Origin: Candidatus Nanohalarchaeota archaeon
Lineage (GTDB): Archaea > EX4484-52 > B79-G9
Assembly: GCA_017610525.1 (NCBI GenBank)
Contig: JAFCBW010000026.1
Span: 1 to 10,591 of the forward strand
Length of the DNA stretch: 10,591 nt
Reading direction: 5' to 3'
Below are positions 1 through 5,821 of the stretch, piece after piece. The notes under the pieces were generated by a model, which was not told where the DNA came from, did no database searches, and worked only from the letters and a program-made list of their open reading frames with translations. Numbering within the stretch: the stretch's first letter is position 1; each line of letters starts with the position of its first letter. Position numbers and translations under genes: made by a program.

Positions 1-67
1 TTACCCCTGTTGATACATATAATATGTCCTCTCCAACATCATAATCCACACTTGCATCTTTTGCCAT
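1..67 (-). CDS. DUF2283-like putative antitoxin (N-terminal part only)
   Basis: The ATG is at 67 on the minus strand and the frame stays open to the window edge, giving 22 residues that begin MAKDASVDYDVGEDILYVS. The pattern of a short charged start, then YDxxxDxLYV, is that of DUF2283 proteins, which in many genomes sit beside DUF4258 or RelE-like toxins and are taken to be antitoxins. It starts 4 bp after the stop of the DUF4258 gene, with GGTGAT overlapping that stop as ribosome binding site, so the two are clearly cotranscribed in toxin-then-antitoxin order. The family call rests on few residues; the antitoxin role is inferred from the family and the pairing. Confidence 0.6.
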   Translation of the reverse strand, partial: MAKDASVDYDVGEDILYVSTGV

Positions 68-71
68 AATA

Positions 72-422
72 TCACCCGCGAATTCTGCGCCGCCTCAATT
101 TTTGAATAATTCTTATTCTTTTCTTATTCTGCTGGTATGCAGTAATAACTTTCAAATGACTATTAAGATACCGGACCACAATTATAATATCATATTTCCC
201 TGATTTGCGAAAAACCAACTTATATTTCTCGCCACGCACATCTTTCTGGAATTCAACATGCACCATATTCTCTGCATTTAAAAGCATGCACTTTACTTGC
301 TCTTCTGTAATTGGTCGCTCTCTAAACTTCTTAAAAATATGCTTCGTGATTACAATTCCCTCGGTTTTCATCAACCGCATCTTGATTTTTTCAAGCAACT
401 CACAATCTGGCGCAATATCCAT
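72..422 (-). CDS. DUF4258-family protein, putative RelE-like toxin
   Basis: A 116-residue protein. Residues about 26-100 carry the DUF4258 pattern: a conserved TKH followed by a helix ending in ERPITEEQV, then beta strands (EKYKLVFR, YDIIIVVRY, LKVITAY). The family is small, fold-related to RelE/BrnT-type toxins, and often paired with DUF2283. The C-terminus is a very basic tail (KLRRRRIRG), which would suit RNA binding. The start at 422 is chosen because a TATA box lies 25-30 bp upstream, which would give a leaderless or nearly leaderless message; later Met codons at residues 15 and 18 have no better signal. The DUF2283 gene follows after 4 bp. Toxin activity is an inference; a housekeeping role cannot be excluded. 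Confidence 0.65.
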   Translation of the reverse strand: MDIAPDCELLEKIKMRLMKTEGIVITKHIFKKFRERPITEEQVKCMLLNAENMVHVEFQKDVRGEKYKLVFRKSGKYDIIIVVRYLNSHLKVITAYQQNKKRIRIIQKLRRRRIRG

Positions 423-444
423 AAACTACATACAGCCACAAGTC

Positions 445-455
445 TTTATATAAAA
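445..455 (-). promoter_or_regulatory. TATA box of the DUF4258/DUF2283 operon
   Basis: On the minus strand the sequence reads TTTTATATAAA, a near-ideal archaeal TATA box. Its centre is about 28 bp upstream of the ATG at 422, so transcription would begin almost at the start codon. No ribosome binding site is visible before that ATG, which agrees with a leaderless first gene. Confidence 0.6.
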
Positions 456-714
456 TACTCTTTATTTAAATCTTACGTTTTCGGCCAAAGAAGATATTAC
501 AACATGAAAACCATCTTATTTCTGATCTTGATGATTTGATGATTGTCTGTTAGTGGCGTACAGAGTTATACATTTAAAGTTATTTTCGAGTAGTATATTT
601 GTGTACTCCCATTACATATCATGTCTATTGAATGTGATAAATGGCAGATGTTGTAACTATAAGTTTGAGTTCATGTTTTTTTAAAAGACACTTAAGATAG
701 AAACATCTTTTGAA

Positions 715-727
715 CCCAAAAGTTGGG
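715..727. repeat. Short hairpin CCCAA-AAG-TTGGG
   Basis: A perfect 5-bp inverted repeat with a 3-nt loop, inside a longer stretch (704-735) that on the minus strand begins CTTTCAATCCC like many CRISPR repeats. Only one copy is present and no cas gene is in the window. It lies in the 423-1083 region, which otherwise has no convincing protein gene. Confidence 0.3.
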
Positions 728-746
728 ATTGAAAGAAATGTATTTC

Positions 747-790
747 GACTGCTCTTGAATTGATATTTTTCAACTCAAGAAAAAGCAGTC
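747..790. repeat. Long imperfect inverted repeat (hairpin)
   Basis: GACTGCT at 747-753 is the exact complement of AGCAGTC at 784-790. Further in, CTTGAATTG (754-762) pairs with CAACTCAAG (771-779) apart from one mismatch, leaving an asymmetric AAAA bulge (780-783) and an AT-rich 8-nt loop with five T. About 15 base pairs are possible. It could be an RNA stem, a binding site or the remnant of an inverted-repeat element. No flanking target duplication was seen. Confidence 0.4.
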
Positions 791-860
791 AAGATACTGA
801 AGACGTTTTTGTTAATTCTGATTCTGGAACAAAGGTGTCTTTGACATGTCTTTTGTGGTC

Positions 861-870
861 TTTTATTAAA
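861..870 (+). promoter_or_regulatory. Possible TATA box of the tRNA-like element
   Basis: TTTTATTAAA, centred about 25 bp upstream of position 891. That position is one of two possible 5' ends of the tRNA-like structure (CATTTG, able to pair with CAGATG at 955-960). The spacing is right for archaeal transcription; the motif itself is only moderately good. Confidence 0.3.
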
Positions 871-962
871 TCATCTGGCTGCTTCAATATCATTTGAAGT
901 AGTGGTGAATCAGCCCATTTTATTCAAATGGCAGATTACGGGTTCGAATCCCGGCAGATGGA
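871..962 (+). ncRNA. tRNA-like structured element, possibly a degenerate tRNA
   Basis: Positions 939-953 form a T-arm: CGGG, the seven-base loop TTCGAAT, then CCCG, with an A-G mismatch at the base of the stem. The following CAGATG (955-960) can pair with CATCTG (872-877) or with CATTTG (891-896), either closing a cloverleaf-like structure. A D-loop-like AGTGGTGA lies at 901-908. CCATT/AATGG (915-919 with 927-931) gives a seven-base loop TTATTCA with U at position 33, but the anticodon would be ATT with C at position 37, which is not a normal archaeal tRNA. The D-stem is weak, or very long if 877-881 pairs with 911-915. It is either a tRNA pseudogene or another structured RNA. The end is followed by a small hairpin. 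Confidence 0.35.
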
Positions 963-963
963 T

Positions 964-977
964 AGCCCACTCGGGCT
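964..977 (+). terminator. Small hairpin after the tRNA-like element
   Basis: AGCCC (964-968) and GGGCT (973-977) form a perfect 5-bp stem with the loop ACTC, followed by TTTAT. It begins 2 nt after the tRNA-like element, a position that fits a 3' end or processing site. The T-tract is short, so termination here is uncertain. Confidence 0.3.
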
Positions 978-1032
978 TTATAGCCAGCCGACTAACTTTC
1001 TATGGTTATAATTTAACTGTAAGAATCGGTTG

Positions 1033-1042
1033 ACTATATAAT
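1033..1042 (+). promoter_or_regulatory. TATA box of the porCDAB operon
   Basis: ACTATATAAT (TATATAA at 1035-1041) lies 43-51 bp before the porC ATG. Transcription would start near 1062, giving a leader of about 20 nt that contains the GAGGAG ribosome binding site (1071-1076). A second, weaker AT-rich site (TTATAATTTAA, about 1006-1016) lies upstream. Confidence 0.5.
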
Positions 1043-1045
1043 TTC

Positions 1046-1070
1046 GGGTACTTGGCTTGACTGAGTACTC
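1046..1070. promoter_or_regulatory. Inverted repeat over the por transcription start
   Basis: GGGTACT (1046-1052) and AGTACTC (1064-1070) are complementary apart from one G-T pair and are separated by 11 nt. The repeat begins just after the TATA box and spans the expected start site near 1062. That placement suits a repressor operator better than an RNA hairpin, because much of the left arm would not be transcribed. Function is inferred. Confidence 0.3.
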
Positions 1071-1083
1071 GAGGAGATAACAG

Positions 1084-1626
1084 ATGAAAGAAATCCGAAT
1101 TCACGGTCGCGGAGGACAGGGATCTGTCACCGCAGCCGAACTGCTTGCAATAGCAGCTTTCGAGGACGGCATGTACAGTCAGGCATTCCCGTCATTCGGC
1201 GTAGAACGGAGGGGCGCGCCTGTGATGGCATTCGTCCGCCTCTCTGATAAAAAGATCAGGCTACGCAGCCAGGTCTACGGCCCGGATTATGTGATCGTAC
1301 AGGACGCAACCCTCATTGAAGCAGTCGATGTTGCCCGCGGACTGAAGGCAGATGGCATGATCCTCGTCAACACCGAACGTAACCCAGAGGACCTCCCACT
1401 CGAGACAGAAGCCACGGTCAGGACGATCGATGCAACCGGCATAGCGCTTGACATCATCGGAAAGCCGATCATGAATACAGTGATGCTCGGCGCATTTGCA
1501 GGCGCAAGTGGAGAGATTACCGCAGAGTCGATTAAGAATGCGGTACGTGACAGGTTTCCGGGAAAGGTCGGAGAGAAGAACGCAGACGCAGTACAGAGCG
1601 CATACGACATGGTGGTGGAATCATGA
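1084..1626 (+). CDS. porC: Pyruvate:ferredoxin oxidoreductase, gamma subunit
   Basis: A 180-residue protein, normal length for the separate gamma subunit (2-oxoacid:acceptor oxidoreductase gamma family). The N-terminal HGRGGQGSVTAAELLA (residues 7-22) is the family signature, followed by FGVERRGAPVMAFVRLSD and YGPDYVIVQD. In archaea with four-subunit Por enzymes this subunit joins alpha, beta and delta in the cytoplasm to catalyse the reversible CoA-dependent conversion of pyruvate to acetyl-CoA and CO2 with reduced ferredoxin. The ATG at 1084 has GGAG 7 nt upstream. It is first of the operon and its stop overlaps the porD start. Pyruvate specificity rather than another 2-oxoacid is inferred from overall similarity and the CDAB order. 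Confidence 0.93.
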   Translation: MKEIRIHGRGGQGSVTAAELLAIAAFEDGMYSQAFPSFGVERRGAPVMAFVRLSDKKIRLRSQVYGPDYVIVQDATLIEAVDVARGLKADGMILVNTERNPEDLPLETEATVRTIDATGIALDIIGKPIMNTVMLGAFAGASGEITAESIKNAVRDRFPGKVGEKNADAVQSAYDMVVES

Positions 1627-1883
1627 TCCCACACGCACCAATTGGAGATGCAGGATCCAGTCTTGCAAACAAGACCGGTAGCTGGCGGATTTATATCCCT
1701 GTATTCGATGCAAAACTCTGCAACGGGTGCGGCACCTGCGAGACATTCTGTCCCGAAGGTGTGGTGCACAAGAGAGACGGTTCGGATACATTCGTAGCTG
1801 ATTACAATTACTGCAAAGGCTGCGGAATCTGCGCCCACGAATGCCCGAAAAATGCCATAAAGATGATTCTGGAGGAGAAATGA
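1623..1883 (+). CDS. porD: Pyruvate:ferredoxin oxidoreductase, delta (ferredoxin-like) subunit
   Basis: An 86-residue ferredoxin-like protein with two complete [4Fe-4S] motifs: Cys33, 36, 39 and 43 (CNGCGTCETFCP) and Cys64, 67, 70 and 74 (CKGCGICAHECP). Two clusters are normal for the delta subunit, which passes electrons from the catalytic alpha-beta unit to external ferredoxin. The ATG overlaps the porC stop (ATGA at 1623-1626), and GGTGG about 7 nt upstream serves as ribosome binding site inside porC. The gene ends in a second ATGA-type overlap with porA, so translation of the set is coupled. Confidence 0.93.
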   Translation: MIPHAPIGDAGSSLANKTGSWRIYIPVFDAKLCNGCGTCETFCPEGVVHKRDGSDTFVADYNYCKGCGICAHECPKNAIKMILEEK

Positions 1884-3076
1884 CTGGAAAACTGAAGAGC
1901 GGAAGGCAGGTCGTCGAAGGCTCGTACGCAGTTGCACATGCGGTTGCTATGTGCAGGCCTGATGTGATATCCGCATACCCGATAACGCCGCAGACCCATA
2001 TCGTTGAGGACCTATCGCAGTTCGTTGCCGATGGCGCAATCGATTCTAAGTACATCAACGTCGAAAGCGAGTTCTCAGCGCTCTCCGCACTAGTCGGAGC
2101 AAGCGCAGCAGGCGCAAGAACATATTCGGCAACCACGTCACAGGGGCTTGCCCTGATGCATGAGGTGGTCTTCAATATGGCAGGCATGAGGCTTCCGGCC
2201 GTGATGACAATCGTGAACCGGTCGATGTCAGCACCGATCAACATCTGGAATGACCATCAGGACAGCATAGCAGAGCGCGATTCCGGCTGGATCCAGTTGT
2301 ATGTCGAGGATGTGCAGGAACTCGTGGATACGACCGTGCAGGCATACCTGATCGCAGAGGACCAAGAGGTCTCGCTTCCGGTGATGGTCTGTATGGACGG
2401 ATTCATACTCTCGCACGTATTCGAACCCGTAGACCTCCTCGACCAGAAAGCCGTGGATGAGTTTCTCCCACCGTTTAAGCCGGTGAGTATTCTCAATCCC
2501 GAGGATCCGAAATCGTTCGGCATGTTCGTGGACCCTGAATACTACATGGATTTCAGGTATCTTGTCGAGCAGGCGATGGATCAGTCGAGATCGAAGATAG
2601 GGGACGCAGCCAGAAGTTTTGAATCTGCTTTTGGCAGATACTACGGAGACCTGATCGATACGTATCAGACCGACGGCGCAGAGATCATCCTCGTAGCGAT
2701 GGGATCCCTAGTCGGGACGCTCCGTGATGTGGTCGATGACCTGCGCAGCAAGGGCGTCCCTGTCGGACTCCTGAAGATCCGTGCGTTCAGGCCGTTCCCT
2801 GCTGATGAGATTGCTGAGGCAATCGCAGGCGCAAAAGTTGTCTGCGTACTTGACAAGAATATCTCGCTCGGCACCGGAGAGGGCGCGGTATTTACCGAGA
2901 TTAAGGCATCTCTCTACAACAATGGCATCCGCGTTCCTGTAATCGGATTCGTGATCGGGCTTGGCGGGCGCGATATCCCGGTAGGCACGGTTCAGCAGAT
3001 CGTTAGCAACGCAGAGGACGTTATCAAACATGGAATCGAGGCCGACAGCATATTTGTCGACCTCAGGAGGCACTAA
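1880..3076 (+). CDS. porA: Pyruvate:ferredoxin oxidoreductase, alpha subunit
   Basis: A 398-residue protein. Residues 33-39 read YPITPQT, the substrate loop of the family. Glu64 in VESEFSA is the likely thiamine-activating glutamate, TSQG lies at 86-89, and Arg114 in VNRSMSAP matches the arginine that binds the pyruvate carboxylate in the single-chain enzyme. The ATG at 1880 is preferred over the in-frame ATG at 1841: it follows GGAGGAG (1871-1877), overlaps the porD stop, and starts where family members start. The upstream ATG would add 13 residues read from inside porD. The C-terminal half (ILVAMGSLVGT, VGLLKIRAFRPFP, VLDKN) is the transketolase-C-like domain. The porB start follows by one base. 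Confidence 0.95.
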   Translation: MTGKLKSGRQVVEGSYAVAHAVAMCRPDVISAYPITPQTHIVEDLSQFVADGAIDSKYINVESEFSALSALVGASAAGARTYSATTSQGLALMHEVVFNMAGMRLPAVMTIVNRSMSAPINIWNDHQDSIAERDSGWIQLYVEDVQELVDTTVQAYLIAEDQEVSLPVMVCMDGFILSHVFEPVDLLDQKAVDEFLPPFKPVSILNPEDPKSFGMFVDPEYYMDFRYLVEQAMDQSRSKIGDAARSFESAFGRYYGDLIDTYQTDGAEIILVAMGSLVGTLRDVVDDLRSKGVPVGLLKIRAFRPFPADEIAEAIAGAKVVCVLDKNISLGTGEGAVFTEIKASLYNNGIRVPVIGFVIGLGGRDIPVGTVQQIVSNAEDVIKHGIEADSIFVDLRRH

Positions 3077-3077
3077 G

Positions 3078-3959
3078 ATGATAACAGAAAGTCTACTGGC
3101 ACCGGGACATCGCGGCTGTGCAGGATGCGGAGCTTCGCTTGCAGCGAAGTTTATTCTTGAAGGCGCTGGCCGCGATTGCATCGTGTGCGGTCCTACCGGA
3201 TGTCTTGAGGTATTTACAACCCCGTACCCTGAATCAGCATGGCGGGTCCCCTACATCCACTCGCTATTCGAAAACCCTGCCGCAGTCGCGTCAGGGATCG
3301 AGACCGCACTCGCTGCCCAGGGCAATACGCACACGAAAGTGCTCGTCATCGCAGGCGATGGCTCCACCTTTGATATCGGGATCCGCAGCATATCAGGTGC
3401 ATTCGAGCGCGGGCACAACCTAACGTATGTGTGCTACGACAACGAGGCATACATGAACACCGGCATCCAGCGTAGCGCATCGACGCCTTATGATGCATCG
3501 ACCACGACATCACCCTCCGGAACGGTTTCTTACGGCAACCCCTTCGCAAAGAAGGACATGCCCGCGATCCTTGTGGCGCATGGCTCGCCTTATGTGGCTA
3601 CCGCTTCAATAGCGTACCCCAAAGACGTGATCCGCAAGATAAAAACCGCTACCGAGACCGAAGGTCCGACTTATGTCCAGATCCACGTGTCATGTTGCAC
3701 TGGCTGGTACTTCGACAGTTCACTGGGCATCGAGGTCGTACGGCTCGCAGTAGAGACAGCGCTGTACCCTATCTTCGAATTCGTGAACGGAGAACTCGGG
3801 AAGGTGCATAAGATCAGGCAAAAGCCTGTCGAAGAGTACCTCCGGATACAGAAGCGGTTTGCGCATCTCTTCAAGGATGAGAGCGGAAGTGATGAGATCG
3901 CGAAGATTCAGGCGATTGCTGACGAGAACGTCCGGAAATACGGGCTTGTGAGAAATTGA
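3078..3959 (+). CDS. porB: Pyruvate:ferredoxin oxidoreductase, beta (TPP-binding) subunit
   Basis: A 293-residue protein carrying the thiamine diphosphate site: GDGSTFDIG from residue 93, ending in DNEAYMNTG at 121-129. Four cysteines fit the proximal [4Fe-4S] cluster of the family: Cys14 and Cys17 (CAGCG), Cys42 (PTGCLE) and Cys206 or Cys207 (HVSCCTGW); the spacing of the first three matches the single-chain enzyme. The ATG at 3078 has AGGAGG 7 nt upstream and lies one base after the porA stop; an in-frame ATG at 3030 would extend into porA and lacks such a site. A strong terminator follows directly, so porB closes the operon. Confidence 0.95.
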   Translation: MITESLLAPGHRGCAGCGASLAAKFILEGAGRDCIVCGPTGCLEVFTTPYPESAWRVPYIHSLFENPAAVASGIETALAAQGNTHTKVLVIAGDGSTFDIGIRSISGAFERGHNLTYVCYDNEAYMNTGIQRSASTPYDASTTTSPSGTVSYGNPFAKKDMPAILVAHGSPYVATASIAYPKDVIRKIKTATETEGPTYVQIHVSCCTGWYFDSSLGIEVVRLAVETALYPIFEFVNGELGKVHKIRQKPVEEYLRIQKRFAHLFKDESGSDEIAKIQAIADENVRKYGLVRN

Positions 3960-3989
3960 GGGATACTATGTCCCTCGTTTCATTTTTTG
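3957..3989 (+). terminator. Terminator of the por operon
   Basis: GAGGGA (3958-3963) and TCCCTC (3971-3976) form a 6-bp stem around a 7-nt loop, followed by a T-rich tract (3978-3988). The stem overlaps the porB stop codon. A hairpin plus T-tract right at the gene end makes this a convincing transcription end. Confidence 0.7.
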
Positions 3990-4219
3990 CACACATATAT
4001 CATTATTAGATATATTCGGTTATTTTCTTTTGTTTGTTTCTATCCGTTTTTGTTCACTGTCCAAGCCCAAAACGTAATACCACCAAGACCCGATACACTA
4101 AAACACACACAAACAGACACATACAAACACAAGACCCAAACAATCCTCCAGAGATATCAACCATTAAAACTTAAAGTTTCAAGATAAACAATAGAACAAC
4201 AACCCTAAAAACAGGTAAA
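3990..4219. other. Intergenic region with a sharp base-composition switch
   Basis: Up to about 4061 the plus strand is T-rich (ATATAT runs, then TTTTC/TTTG tracts). From about 4067 it becomes A- and C-rich with very few G and T, and that bias continues through the genes to the right. A weak reading frame with a TTG start spans the switch and was rejected. At 4167-4179 the sequence AAACTTAAAGTTT is a palindrome around a central A, overlapping a possible TATA element (ATTAAAACTTAAAG) for the next gene. Confidence 0.4.
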
Positions 4220-4228
4220 GTGACAAAA

Positions 4229-4915
4229 ATGATACTCGCAGGAAAAACAACCCCTGAATACGTAAACCTCACAAAAGCAGTCCACAACAGCTTCAGGCAC
4301 CTCGAACTCGCACTGGATAAAAGGCACCTGAACAACATAGAGATCACAAAAGAAAACATACAGACCGCCATAGACGAGCTAAAAAAAACAAACAAGACCT
4401 TCGAGATAATCTCCATCCACACTCCCCACATCAACAAAGACGAAACCGAATACCTAAAAAAAACACAGGACCTCGCAAAAGAATACAATGCCTACACAAT
4501 CTTCCACTCAACAAACCTCACAATCGAAGACACAATAGAACTCGCAAAAACAATGGGCCAGGACCGCCTCCTCATAGAAAACAAAACAACAATGGACTTG
4601 AAATCAATCGTCCACAACATCCTCCCATACCACGACATGGTCCTCGACATAGCCCACCTCTACCGCGCATCACAAAACATATACAACGACCTGGAGATAC
4701 TCATAAGCACATACAAAAACAAGATAAGACTCATCCACATGAACGACTCAACAAAACAAAAAGACGGCCTGCCAATAGGCGACGGCGACATAGACTACCC
4801 CACAATAATCAACATCCTAAAAAAAACCGCATACACAGAACCAATGATAATCGAAACCCCCCCATCTACCCAACCCGAATCAAGACAGAAAATCATGAAA
4901 TATATGCCAATTTGA
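4229..4915 (+). CDS. TIM-barrel sugar-phosphate isomerase/epimerase-like protein (AP endonuclease 2 family)
   Basis: A 228-residue protein of the xylose isomerase-like TIM-barrel family. Likely metal and substrate residues appear in order: Glu26 (LELAL), His64 (SIHTP), His93 (FHS), Glu117 (IEN), Asp140 and His143 (LDIAHLYRA), His170 (HMND), and Glu209 (IETP); GDGDIDYPTI is typical of the last barrel strands. The family includes sugar isomerases, epimerases and endonuclease IV. At 228 residues it is shorter than typical endonuclease IV, so a sugar substrate is more likely, but no substrate can be named. The ATG at 4229 is chosen because AAAGTGA just before it resembles a ribosome binding site and recurs before the mutase; a GTG start at 4220 would lie inside that motif. 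The coding strand is very A/C-rich. Confidence 0.75.
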   Translation: MILAGKTTPEYVNLTKAVHNSFRHLELALDKRHLNNIEITKENIQTAIDELKKTNKTFEIISIHTPHINKDETEYLKKTQDLAKEYNAYTIFHSTNLTIEDTIELAKTMGQDRLLIENKTTMDLKSIVHNILPYHDMVLDIAHLYRASQNIYNDLEILISTYKNKIRLIHMNDSTKQKDGLPIGDGDIDYPTIINILKKTAYTEPMIIETPPSTQPESRQKIMKYMPI

Positions 4916-4929
4916 ATGATTTCAAGCAT

Positions 4930-5052
4930 CCCTTCGCAACAATAGCATAGAATAAGGGTACAGGAAATGCACATATTGCACAGAATTTCCGCAGACTTTC
5001 CCACAAATAACACAGGGAAAGTTAGGAAATTCACAAATAGCACAGAATTTCC
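4930..5052. repeat. Array of four consecutive hairpins with a conserved loop
   Basis: Three 28-nt units each have 8-nt arms around a 12-nt loop: 4963-4990 (arms GGAAATGC/GAATTTCC, one mismatch), 4995-5022 (arms ACTTTCCC/GGGAAAGT, perfect) and 5025-5052 (arms GGAAATTC/GAATTTCC, perfect). The loops are ACATATTGCACA, ACAAATAACACA and ACAAATAGCACA. A more worn unit at 4930-4958 has CCCTT/AAGGG outer arms and ACAATAGCATA inside. Gaps between units are 4, 4 and 2 nt. Units 1 and 3 also belong to a 38-nt direct repeat (4962-4999 and 5024-5061, 34 of 38 identical). The array fills most of the gap between the isomerase and HAD genes. Function is unknown. Confidence 0.75.
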
Positions 5053-5122
5053 GCAGATTTTGTTGAGAGACACACTTAACTACCCAACAGAAAATCCAAA
5101 AACAGATAGAGACTAACCAAAA

Positions 5123-5821
5123 ATGACACAACCAAAACCAAAAATAAAAGCAATAATCTTCGACGCAGACAACACCCTATACACAATAAAAACCGAAAAC
5201 GCATACAGCGCACTCTACAAATACCTGGCAGAACAGACCGACGACACAATAACAAACATAAGAAACAGGCACAAAGAAATAAGAGACTCAATAAAAAAAG
5301 AAAGAGACCCAAAAAAACGCACATATGCATACCCTATAGTCACCCTTCTGAAAGAATACGATAAAGACACAAAAGAACTCATAGAAGAAGCCCTAAAAAT
5401 ATTCTGGCAAAAAATACTAGACGACCTCGAAGAGACCCCCACATCAATAATAACCGTAATAGAACTAAAAGACAGATACACACTGGCAATAGCAAGCGAC
5501 GAATTTCTGCCAATCCTCCAGAAAAAACTAAAGCGCATCTTCGGCCCATGGGCAGACTCATTCAAGACATTCACAACCCCCGAAGACACATACACAATGA
5601 AGCCCTCAGAAAAATACTACCGGATCACATTAGAAAAACTGAAAATAAAACCCGAAGAAGCCATAGTAGTCGGCGACTCATACATAAGAGACCTAAAGCC
5701 CGCAAAATCATGCGGCATAACAACCGTCCTTTTGGGGCAGGTACCTGACGGAACCCCCGACTACCACATAAAAAAAATGATAGAACTAAAAAAAATCATA
5801 GGACTGTGTGATAATCAATGA
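5123..5821 (+). CDS. HAD-family phosphatase (phosphoglycolate phosphatase-like)
   Basis: A 232-residue haloacid dehalogenase superfamily hydrolase with all four motifs: DADNT (Asp14 nucleophile, Asp16 acid/base), Ser125 in AIASDE, Lys160 in TMKPSEKYY, and GDSYIRD at 184-190 with Asp185 and Asp190 for Mg2+. A helical cap fills residues about 20-115 (C1-type). Such enzymes dephosphorylate small phosphate esters; the substrate is not readable from the sequence. The start is the first ATG; no ribosome binding site is visible before it and the TATA candidate (TTAACTA near 5077) is weak. The last bases overlap the next start (ATGA at 5818-5821), so it is coupled to the inositol-monophosphatase-family gene. 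Coding strand is A/C-rich. Confidence 0.85.
   Translation: MTQPKPKIKAIIFDADNTLYTIKTENAYSALYKYLAEQTDDTITNIRNRHKEIRDSIKKERDPKKRTYAYPIVTLLKEYDKDTKELIEEALKIFWQKILDDLEETPTSIITVIELKDRYTLAIASDEFLPILQKKLKRIFGPWADSFKTFTTPEDTYTMKPSEKYYRITLEKLKIKPEEAIVVGDSYIRDLKPAKSCGITTVLLGQVPDGTPDYHIKKMIELKKIIGLCDNQ

Noticed and set aside
529..560. Two TGATGA motifs close together, suggesting a box C/D guide RNA
   Set aside because: The motifs are too close to be C and C' boxes, lack the preceding purine, and no CTGA box follows at a suitable distance.
789..893. Minus-strand frame of 34 codons with a plausible charged composition
   Set aside because: No TATA box or ribosome binding site at the right distance, no family resemblance, and it overlaps the tRNA-like element and the 747-790 hairpin.
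1841..1879. Upstream ATG that would lengthen PorA by 13 residues
   Set aside because: The segment is porD read in another frame; the ATG at 1880 has GGAGGAG and fits the family N-terminus.
1287..2244. Long minus-strand frames of about 200 codons opposite porC, porD and porA
   Set aside because: They mirror conserved por genes, have Ser/Cys-rich unrecognisable products and no start signals.
3030..3077. Upstream ATG that would lengthen PorB by 16 residues
   Set aside because: It lies within porA and lacks a ribosome binding site, whereas ATG 3078 follows AGGAGG and matches the usual PorB start.
3987..4187. Plus-strand frame of 66 codons with a hydrophobic N-terminus like a signal peptide
   Set aside because: It starts with TTG and has no ribosome binding site; the hydrophobic then Thr/Lys/Gln-rich sequence follows directly from the change from T-rich to A/C-rich DNA at about 4062.
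4922..5131. Minus-strand frames with repeated CxxC pairs that look like small zinc-binding proteins
   Set aside because: The Cys pairs come from reading the conserved hairpin loops (GTGCT/GTG motifs) on the other strand; there is no start signal and the stem complementarity explains the repetition better.
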